Positions 1 through 5,378 of a stretch of DNA of 10,264 nt are shown piece by piece (the first letter of the stretch is position 1; the number at the start of each line of letters is the position of its first letter). A program made the position numbers and the translations under genes. The notes under the pieces were generated by a model. It had not been told where the DNA came from. It made no database searches and was given only the letters and a program-made list of their open reading frames with translations. The DNA is taken from assembly GCA_900546085.1 (NCBI GenBank), contig URBS01000077.1, positions 1-10,264 of the forward strand, read 5' to 3'. The stretch is from an uncultured Collinsella sp. (lineage in GTDB: Bacteria; Actinomycetota; Coriobacteriia; Coriobacteriales; Coriobacteriaceae).

Positions 1-157
1 CGGCCACGCCGGGTTCGAACTGCTCATATACCATCGTCCACGCAACGCCCTTGCCCGTTGCCTTCTGGCGATATGCCTCCTCCACGGCAGCGATTGCATC
101 CTCAATCGTCAGCACCTTGGAAACTTCCTCGGCCGAAAGCACCACCATCTGCCCCAT
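1..157 (-). CDS. Ornithine cyclodeaminase/mu-crystallin family protein, N-terminal part
   Basis: Only the first ~52 codons are in the window; the gene runs off the left edge. The N-terminus reads LSAEEVSKVLTIEDAIAAVE, then EEAYRQKATGKG. This matches the opening of the ornithine cyclodeaminase/mu-crystallin family, NAD(P)-dependent enzymes that include ornithine cyclodeaminase, alanine dehydrogenase and ketimine reductases. The exact substrate cannot be told, because the Rossmann fold and active-site lysine region lie outside the window. Two adjacent ATGs occur at 160 and 157. The ribosome-binding sequence AAAGGAG (163-169) sits 5 nt before the ATG at 157 but only 2 nt before the one at 160, so I chose 157. 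The gene is divergent from the PucR-type regulator at 375, with ~215 bp between them, which suggests (inference) that it is that regulator's target. Family is fairly sure; function is open. Confidence 0.75.
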   Translation of the reverse strand, partial: MGQMVVLSAEEVSKVLTIEDAIAAVEEAYRQKATGKGVAWTMVYEQFEPGVA

Positions 158-192
158 CATCGCTCCTTTCAGCGAAAGCTTTACGTTGCTTC

Positions 193-221
193 ACTGTACG
201 GTTTAGTAACGATGCCGCCAA
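193..221 (-). promoter_or_regulatory. Candidate sigma-70-type promoter of the cyclodeaminase-family gene
   Basis: On the minus strand TTGGCG (216-221) is followed after exactly 17 nt by TACAGT (193-198). These match the -35 and -10 consensus reasonably well. The predicted start near 187 would give a leader of ~30 nt that contains the ribosome-binding site at 163-169. An 8-nt perfect palindrome AAAGCTTT (175-182) lies inside this leader and could be an operator half, but it may be chance. Confidence 0.45.
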
Positions 222-310
222 GGATCATTTCTTATCGGAATCTACAACGATTTTCGATCTGATTTTTTGTTCTATCAGCAGATATTTGAACTATTTCTCG
301 CATCAACGGC

Positions 311-340
311 TTGCAGATGTGCGATTATCCTATTTATATC
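311..340 (+). promoter_or_regulatory. Weak candidate promoter of the PucR-type regulator
   Basis: TTGCAG (311-316) and TATATC (335-340) are separated by 18 nt and lie in an AT-rich part of the divergent intergenic region, 35 nt before the chosen start at 375. The match to consensus is modest, and other AT-rich hexamers nearby could serve. Confidence 0.25.
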
Positions 341-362
341 GGTACTTATTGTGCTAATTCAC

Positions 363-368
363 AAGGTG
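363..368 (+). promoter_or_regulatory. Ribosome-binding site that sets the PucR-type regulator start
   Basis: AAGGTG, followed by AT, lies 6 nt before the ATG at 375. The open frame extends upstream to an ATG at 267, but I see no ribosome-binding site there. The 36 extra residues are hydrophobic and unlike the family's N-terminus. The site therefore favours 375. Confidence 0.6.
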
Positions 369-374
369 ATGTTG

Positions 375-1556
375 ATGCTATACACCGTCTCGGACTTCTC
401 ACGGGAATATGAGGGGTCGGTCCGCCTAATCGCCGGCAGCGATGGCGTCTCGCATGCCGTCTCTGGCGTCGGGATCCTCGATTATGAACTCATGCCCGGC
501 CTCAAGAACAAGTACCAGCGCGTCAACTTCACCTCAGACGAAATCGTCCTCAGCACTTTCCTCTATGCGAAGGATGACCCGTACCTCATCACTGAAGCCG
601 TGAAATACCTCGTCGCCAAGGGAACGAGCGGTCTCATCGTCAAAAACGTCCTGCACATCCCGATTCCCGACCAAGCCATCCGTTACGCCAACGCGCGGCA
701 CTACCCGGTCTTTCTCACGACCGACGACTCACTGTTCTTTGACAGCGTCATCTATGAGGTCAAACGGCATATCGAGCAGCTCGCGTCCATCGACTTCGCA
801 CAGCGCGAGATCGATGCCCTGAGGACAGACGTATCGCCCGAGTCCATCTGCCGACGCATCCGAGGCCTCAACCCGTCATTTCTGGACGAAGCGGTCGCCC
901 TGTTCGCATCGTTTGCAGAGCCCCTCGACCCGCGTACGTTTTTGCAAATCGAACGTCTCTGTGCAAAATCGACCCTCGCCGGATGCCACAACATGCTGGC
1001 ACCCTATGACGGAGGTTTGCTATTCGTAGCGACAAGCGACTCGGAGCAGACGCTCGATGTGGAGCGAATCGTGCAGGCGCTCACAGAGCTCATCGAGGCT
1101 AGCGGCATCGATGGCGGAGCGGAAGGGCTCGGCATCAGCGATATTCTGTTTGGAGACGAGGCGGTGGCGCAGGCGATCTCGCAGGCGATTTATGCACAGC
1201 GCCTATCTTGTCAACGAGCCGAGAGGCCCGTCCGCTATGCGCAGCTCGGCATCCTGAGAACCGTGATGCCTTTTGCGGAAACCCCGGAGATGCGATCGTT
1301 CTCGGAGGCGATTCTCTCGCCGATACGCGAGCACGACAGTGAGCATGGCAGCGAACTGGAATCCACGCTCGCCGCATTCATCGAGAACGACCGACGTATC
1401 GAGCAAACCGCCAAGCAGACTAGCCAGCACCCGAACACGATTCGATATCGCCTCGACAAGGTGACAGCTCTCACCGGGCTGAGCTACAAATGCGCCCCGG
1501 AGATGGAGCAGCTGTCGCTCGCCTACGCCATCGAACGCGCTCGCTCGCTTCAGTAA
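375..1556 (+). CDS. PucR-family transcriptional regulator
   Basis: A 393-residue regulator in the PucR/CdaR style. Residues ~3-134 resemble the PucR N-terminal sensing domain, including the segments KYLVAKGTSGLIV and YPVFLTTDDSLFFDSV. The middle is a GGDEF-like/variable region of the kind usual in this family. The C-terminus (~329-390) carries the PucR-type helix-turn-helix: IEQTAKQTSQHPNTIRYRL, then DKV, at ~342-363, with the typical NTIRYRL recognition segment. PucR regulators usually control purine or amino-acid catabolic genes in response to a small ligand. Here the divergent cyclodeaminase-family gene is the obvious candidate target, which is an inference from layout only. The start at 375 rests on the AAGGTG site. 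A longer reading from 267 would add a hydrophobic leader and is less likely. The gene converges on the minus-strand gene that ends at 1575, with only 18 nt between the stop codons. Confidence 0.85.
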   Translation: MLYTVSDFSREYEGSVRLIAGSDGVSHAVSGVGILDYELMPGLKNKYQRVNFTSDEIVLSTFLYAKDDPYLITEAVKYLVAKGTSGLIVKNVLHIPIPDQAIRYANARHYPVFLTTDDSLFFDSVIYEVKRHIEQLASIDFAQREIDALRTDVSPESICRRIRGLNPSFLDEAVALFASFAEPLDPRTFLQIERLCAKSTLAGCHNMLAPYDGGLLFVATSDSEQTLDVERIVQALTELIEASGIDGGAEGLGISDILFGDEAVAQAISQAIYAQRLSCQRAERPVRYAQLGILRTVMPFAETPEMRSFSEAILSPIREHDSEHGSELESTLAAFIENDRRIEQTAKQTSQHPNTIRYRLDKVTALTGLSYKCAPEMEQLSLAYAIERARSLQ

Positions 1557-1574
1557 GCCCACCCCGCCTTGAGG

Positions 1575-2309
1575 TTAGGAGCGGCGGGCACGAAGCTTTT
1601 CGTAGCCGTCGGCGAAGAAAGCGACCGTGGCGGCGTCGGCCTCGGCGGCGTCCGTCTCGGCGGCGGGAACCACGCCGTGCTCGTCACTCACCAGGAACAG
1701 CGCGCCCTTGAGCTGTGCGGGGATGTCCACGCGCGTGACCGGGATGCCCTTGGTCTGGGCCAGCTGCTCAATGAGCGTCGCCGTGCCGCACAGGCACTCG
1801 TCCGCCGGCGCCACAAAGGCAAGCTCGCCGTCGTCGACGGCAGCAAGCAGCTCGGGCGCCACGCCGGTTTCGTCGGCCTCGGAGCGGGCCTCGGCGGAGC
1901 GGGCGCGCAGCGCCTTGGCCGACGTGTCGGCCAGCGGCTCGTACTCCCCCACCGTCATGGCGGCGTTGCCGTTGATGTCGATCACCAGCATAAGCACGCC
2001 GTCGTGCGCGGTGTAATCGCCCTCGGCAAGCGACCACTCAACGTGCTGTTTGGCCCAGCTGAGCATGTTATGGGTAAGCGGTTCGCCCTGCACCAGACGC
2101 TCGGACAGCGCACGGATGTGACGGTTGAGCATGGGCACCTTTTTGTTGGACATGCGCCAACGGCAGACAAGCGCGGGCTTGTCGAGCGTGAACTTCTCGA
2201 CCGCCTCCTGATTGGCGCAAAAGTCCTCGTACGCACGCTGATCCTCGGCATTGCCAAACAGCTCGGCATCATCAATCTGGGGCATGGTCATACCTTTCGT
2301 GTTAGTCAT
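1575..2309 (-). CDS. Conserved-looking hypothetical protein, 244 residues, family not recognised
   Basis: I do not recognise this protein. It appears cytosolic: there is no signal peptide or membrane segment. The N-terminal half includes a basic stretch around MSNKKVPMLNRHIRALSERL. A middle segment, GVLMLVIDINGNAAMTVGEYE, looks like a folded beta-rich core. The C-terminal half is acidic and alanine-rich (AAETDAAEADAATVAFF) and ends in RARRS. Two cysteines sit close together in ADECLCGTATL. GC-rich third positions and absence of stops over 244 codons support real coding. Three starts are possible: 2309 has GAGG 5 nt upstream; 2285, giving 236 residues, has AAAGG 7 nt upstream; 2291 lies between them. 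I kept the longest. The purH terminator hairpin ends only 16 nt before the first start, leaving no room for an ordinary promoter between them. Confidence 0.7.
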   Translation of the reverse strand: MTNTKGMTMPQIDDAELFGNAEDQRAYEDFCANQEAVEKFTLDKPALVCRWRMSNKKVPMLNRHIRALSERLVQGEPLTHNMLSWAKQHVEWSLAEGDYTAHDGVLMLVIDINGNAAMTVGEYEPLADTSAKALRARSAEARSEADETGVAPELLAAVDDGELAFVAPADECLCGTATLIEQLAQTKGIPVTRVDIPAQLKGALFLVSDEHGVVPAAETDAAEADAATVAFFADGYEKLRARRS

Positions 2310-2325
2310 TCCGTCCTCTTATACC

Positions 2326-2361
2326 AAAAAGACGGCCCTCCAAACGGAGCGGCCGTCTTTT
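2326..2361 (-). terminator. Rho-independent terminator of purH
   Basis: An 11-bp stem, AAAAGACGGCC (2327-2337) with GGCCGTCTTTT (2351-2361), continues inward as CTCC/GGAG (2338-2341/2346-2349) around an AAAC loop with one bulged base. On the minus strand the hairpin is followed by five Ts (2330-2326). It lies 30 nt downstream of the purH stop. The A and T runs on both sides would let it work on either strand. Confidence 0.85.
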
Positions 2362-2390
2362 GCAGAGATTATTTTGTCCCAGGGCGAAAC

Positions 2391-3998
2391 TTAGTGCCTA
2401 AAGTGGCGGGCGCCCGTGAAGACCATAGCAATATTGTGCTCGTTGCAGGCCTGGATGCTCTCGTCGTCGCGCTTGGAGCCGCCGGGCTGAATGATGCAGG
2501 TCACGCCGTGCGCGGCAAGCACGTCGACGTTGTCGCGGAACGGGAAGAACGCGTCGCTTGCGCAAGCAAAGCCGCCCTTCTCCACGCCCTCGCGCTCGCA
2601 GAAGTCCTCGGCACGCTCGCAGGCCAGCAACGCGGAATCCACGCGGTTGGGCTGGCCGGGGCCCATGCCAATGCCGGCCTTGCCCTTAGAGACCAGGATG
2701 GCGTTGGACTTGACGCCCTTGCAGACCTTCCAGGCAAACTCGAGCTCGGCCATCTCGGCGTCGGTGGGCTTGCGGTCGGTGGGGAACGTAAAGGTCGCGG
2801 GATCCTCGGTCACGTGGTCGACCTCCTGCACCAGCATGCCGCCGTCGATGGAGCGCAGCTCCACCTGGGCGCCGTGGTCCACGCCGCCGGTCGCCAGCAC
2901 GCGCAGGTTGGGGCGCTTGGCCATGCGCTCGAGCGCCTCGGCAGTGTAGCTCGGGGCGATGATAACCTCGACGAACTGCTTGTTCTGGTCGGCGAAATGC
3001 TCAACCAGCTCATAGGGTACCTCGCGGTTGCAGGCGATGATGCCACCGAAGGCGCTCTTGGGATCGCAGGCGAAGGCGCGGTCGTAGGCAGCCGTGATGT
3101 CCTCGGCAACGGCGGAGCCGCAGGGGTTCTGATGCTTGAGGATCACGCAGGCCGGCTCGTCGAACTCTCGGACCAGGTTCCAGGCGGCATCGGCGTCCAG
3201 ATAGTTGTTGTAGCTGAGCGGCTTGCCCTGGATCTGCTCGGAGCCCACAAGCGGGAACTGAGAGCTCGCGGTGTTCTCGCAGCCCTCGGCAAAGCGATAG
3301 ACCGTGGCCTTCTGCTGCGGGTTCTCGCCGTAGCGCAGGTCGTCGACCTTCTCCAGCGAGATCTCGAGCTTGGCAGAGGTGTCCGCCACGTCGCTTGCCT
3401 GGGCGGCGAGCCAACGGGAGATAGCCGTGTCGTAGGCGGCGGTAGTCTGGTAGACCTTCACCTGCAGGCGACGACGGGTGGAAAGCGTGGTGCAACCGCC
3501 GGTCTCGCGCATCTCGGCAAGGACGGCGTCGTAGTCGGCCGGGTCGGAGATGACGGTAACGCTCGCGGCGTTCTTGGCGGCAGAGCGCAGCATGGAGGGG
3601 CCACCGATGTCGATGTGCTCGATGGCATCCGCAAAGGTGACCTCGGGGTTGGCAACGGTCTTCTCGAACTCGTACAGGTTGACGACGACCAGGTCGATCA
3701 GCTTAATGCCGTGCTGAGCGGCTTCCTGCATGTGCTGCTCGGAATCGCGACGGGCAAGCAGCGCGCCGTGAACCTTGGGATGCAGCGTCTTGACGCGGCC
3801 GTCCATCATCTCGGGATAGCCCGTAAACTCCTCGATGGGGGTTACGGGAACGCCCGCGTCCTCGATGGCACGAGCCGTGCCGCCCGTAGAGATGATCTCG
3901 ACGCCAAAGTCGTCAACCAGCGTCCGTGCGAAATCGACGACGCCCGTCTTATCGGTAACCGAGATCAACGCGCGTGCGATCTTCACATCAGATCCCAT
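2391..3998 (-). CDS. purH: Bifunctional AICAR formyltransferase / IMP cyclohydrolase
   Basis: PurH carries out the last two steps of de novo purine synthesis in the cytosol: it formylates AICAR with 10-formyl-THF, then closes the ring to IMP. The protein has 535 residues, near the family's usual length. The N-terminal cyclohydrolase (MGS-like) domain shows LISVTDKTGVVDFA (11-24), STGGTA (37-42), RVKTLHPKVHG (68-78) and IGGPSMLRSAAKN (131-143). The transformylase domain shows LRYGENPQQ (221-229) and the active-site Lys-His pair in KHQNPCG (288-294). The C-terminus has SDAFFPFRDNVD and the closing IIQPGGS segment typical of the family. AGGAGG (4004-4009) lies 5 nt before the ATG at 3998. No other pur genes are in the window, so it seems to be a single-gene unit ended by the hairpin at 2326-2361. 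I found no purine riboswitch in its ~100-nt upstream stretch. Confidence 0.97.
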   Translation of the reverse strand: MGSDVKIARALISVTDKTGVVDFARTLVDDFGVEIISTGGTARAIEDAGVPVTPIEEFTGYPEMMDGRVKTLHPKVHGALLARRDSEQHMQEAAQHGIKLIDLVVVNLYEFEKTVANPEVTFADAIEHIDIGGPSMLRSAAKNAASVTVISDPADYDAVLAEMRETGGCTTLSTRRRLQVKVYQTTAAYDTAISRWLAAQASDVADTSAKLEISLEKVDDLRYGENPQQKATVYRFAEGCENTASSQFPLVGSEQIQGKPLSYNNYLDADAAWNLVREFDEPACVILKHQNPCGSAVAEDITAAYDRAFACDPKSAFGGIIACNREVPYELVEHFADQNKQFVEVIIAPSYTAEALERMAKRPNLRVLATGGVDHGAQVELRSIDGGMLVQEVDHVTEDPATFTFPTDRKPTDAEMAELEFAWKVCKGVKSNAILVSKGKAGIGMGPGQPNRVDSALLACERAEDFCEREGVEKGGFACASDAFFPFRDNVDVLAAHGVTCIIQPGGSKRDDESIQACNEHNIAMVFTGARHFRH

Positions 3999-4189
3999 GC
4001 AGTCCTCCTGTCTGGTACGCCGCCGTGCTCTGTGAGTCGGTGATACGTCGATCTGCAGCGCTCGCGCAGCGGCATTGAAAATACTGATTTAATGTAGCGC
4101 ATCGAGCGCATCGATGCACCCCGCAACGCACGGCTGTGCAGAAAAAGTTTGCGAGCGGAGGGGATGGACACGGCATCGGGCACGGTGAG

Positions 4190-4217
4190 TTGATGGAACA
4201 CAGGGGCACCATAATTA
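4190..4217 (+). promoter_or_regulatory. Candidate promoter of the GNAT acetyltransferase
   Basis: TTGATG (4190-4195) and TAATTA (4212-4217) are 16 nt apart, in the 277-bp region between divergent purH and the acetyltransferase gene. Transcription would start near 4224 and give a leader of ~50 nt ending in AAAGAGG (4265-4271), 4 nt before the ATG. I could not pick out an equally good purH promoter on the other strand. That side holds a tandem 9-nt repeat GCGCATCGA (4097-4105 and 4106-4114). Confidence 0.4.
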
Positions 4218-4275
4218 GATGCCAATGGCGTGGTAGAACTGTGCTCGATATGTATCCGCAATAGAAAGAGGCACC

Positions 4276-4917
4276 ATGGTCTCGCGGGTTCTCTACCGAC
4301 CGTTTGATACCGAAGATTTCGACGCCATCGCGCTGATCTTGCAGCAGCTTTGGCACAACAACTCGGATAACGATGAGTACAACCGTCTCGAAGCCGCGTG
4401 CGACCTCGCCTATTGCCTTTCGTCATCGACGTTTTCGCAGGTTGCCGTCATCGACGGTCAGGCGCGTGGCATTGCGCTCGCGCGTGCGGGACAGAACTCC
4501 GGCGCCACCGTCAAGGAACATTGGATGGATACCGAACGCGCGCTGCTATCGCAGATGCGCGAGCTGGAGCCCGATGTCTGCGCCGAGTACCTCTCATTTG
4601 TGCGCGCAACCATCCGAACCAACAACCGCCTGCTCGAGAGCAGCCCGTTGCCGCACGACAACGAGGTCACGCTGCTTGCCGTTGATCGAGATGTCCACGG
4701 CCTGGGCGTTGGCTCGGTGTTGCTCGATGCCGCGGTCTCGTACCTTTCCTCGCGCGGGGCGACAAGGGCGCACCTGTACACCGACTCCAACTGCTCTTGG
4801 AAGTTTTACGAGCTGCACGGCTTTAAGCGCGCGGCCACGCACCGCGCCAACCGCGAGGAACGCCGCCACGCCATGCCGCGCGAAAGCTTCCTCTACGAGC
4901 TGGACCTAACCGTCTAG
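4276..4917 (+). CDS. GNAT-family N-acetyltransferase
   Basis: A 213-residue single-domain acetyltransferase. The acetyl-CoA-binding motif A is visible at 131-150: VTLLAVDRDVHGLGVGSVLL. HGLGVG fills the place of the canonical Q/RxxGxG/A loop and is followed by the usual helix. Motif B follows as NCSWKFYELHGFKRAA (172-187), with the Y-x-x-x-GF pattern common to the family. Residues 1-60 form the expected N-terminal strand-helix region. The acceptor is unknown; it may be a small amine, a protein N-terminus or an antibiotic-like molecule, and nothing nearby narrows this. There is no signal peptide. AAAGAGG sits 4 nt before the ATG. No clear terminator follows the stop; a repeat cluster starts within 20 nt. 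Confidence 0.88.
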   Translation: MVSRVLYRPFDTEDFDAIALILQQLWHNNSDNDEYNRLEAACDLAYCLSSSTFSQVAVIDGQARGIALARAGQNSGATVKEHWMDTERALLSQMRELEPDVCAEYLSFVRATIRTNNRLLESSPLPHDNEVTLLAVDRDVHGLGVGSVLLDAAVSYLSSRGATRAHLYTDSNCSWKFYELHGFKRAATHRANREERRHAMPRESFLYELDLTV

Positions 4918-4935
4918 GCCCAGCAACCATACCTA

Positions 4936-5000
4936 GTCATTTAAGTCTATCCCCAATGACTGATCCCCAACGACTGGTCATTTAAGTCTGTCCCCAATGA
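4936..5000. repeat. Nested direct-repeat cluster with GTCATTTAAGTCT units
   Basis: The 13-mer GTCATTTAAGTCT occurs at 4936-4948 and 4977-4989. Between the copies a 14-mer is tandemly repeated: ATCCCCAATGACTG (4949-4962) and ATCCCCAACGACTG (4963-4976). After the second 13-mer comes GTCCCCAATGA (4990-5000). Read as 24-nt units, 4936-4959 and 4977-5000 differ at one base. Each unit starts with TCATT after its first G and ends with AATGA, so it is a loose palindrome. This pattern resembles the short intergenic repeats that some bacteria mobilise with REP-associated transposases, but no transposase is present here, so that link is inference. Confidence 0.7.
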
Positions 5001-5023
5001 GTAGCCTAGGGAGTCTGCAAATA

Positions 5024-5258
5024 GCCGTGGGCAAAAAACATCAAATATGAGTACTGTTACCTTTTTAGTAGCAGCGATTTGGGGCATTTTGAGGCTTTTA
5101 AACACGGCGGTCAGCCGGGCGAGCTAACGTATTTCCTCAAATGTTCAATAAAAGTGGCCCCTAACGAGAAATACTCTCATTAGGGTCCGGTAATTAAGCG
5201 CAAATTAATGCAACCATTTCGGCAACAGTACTCATATTTGCCATTTTTTGCCCACTGC
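5024..5258. mobile_element. MITE-like element, 235 bp, with 38-nt terminal inverted repeats
   Basis: The ends, 5024-5061 and 5221-5258, are reverse complements over 38 nt with five mismatches. Key shared blocks are GTGGGCAAAAAA at the outer side and CAAATATGAGTACTGTT at the inner side. The interior is AT-richer than the flanking genes and holds a second hairpin: CCCTAACGAGA (5159-5169) with TCTCATTAGGG (5175-5185), one mismatch. There is no transposase gene or long reading frame. I could not find a clear target-site duplication in the flanks. It could instead be a large structured RNA or a double-stranded-binding site, but matched long inverted ends on a short AT-rich body best fit a non-autonomous element. 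Confidence 0.55.
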
Positions 5259-5316
5259 CCCTTCCGATGGAGGGGACTACGGGCAAAAGCGGGAGGATCG
5301 GCGCATTTTGGCACAT

Positions 5317-5364
5317 AAAAAGGGGATGGGCTTTCCCCGACGGCTGTCGAGAAAAGCCCATCCC
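5317..5364 (-). terminator. Rho-independent terminator of the DUF2207 protein gene
   Basis: A 12-bp perfect stem, GGGATGGGCTTT (5323-5334) with AAAGCCCATCCC (5353-5364), encloses a small inner stem CGAC/GTCG. On the minus strand it runs into a TTTTT tract (5321-5317). It begins 15 nt after the stop of the 5379-7322 gene. Confidence 0.9.
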
Positions 5365-5378
5365 ATAGCTTACGACCG

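Noticed and set aside
267..374. N-terminal extension of the PucR-type regulator giving a hydrophobic membrane-like leader.
   Set aside because: No ribosome-binding site at 267, overlap with the likely promoter, and a good site before the ATG at 375.
1563..1588. CCCGCC/GGCGGG inverted repeat at the convergent ends of the PucR-type regulator and the hypothetical gene.
   Set aside because: Only 6 bp, a long loop, no T-run, and it overlaps coding sequence; expected by chance at this GC.
1569..4043. An 824-codon plus-strand open frame opposite purH and the hypothetical gene.
   Set aside because: It is a shadow of the minus-strand genes caused by high GC; purH is certain on the other strand.
4097..4117. 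Tandem GCGCATCGA pair overlapping the palindrome GCATCGATGC, upstream of purH.
   Set aside because: Possible operator, but too short and too GC/CGAT-rich to separate from chance without other purH promoters to compare.
5047..5127. A 26-codon hydrophobic reading frame (MSTVTFLVAAIWGILRLL...) inside the MITE-like element.
   Set aside because: It begins inside the inverted repeat, has no ribosome-binding site, and its length is within chance expectation. The other arm gives a different 13-codon frame from the same start.
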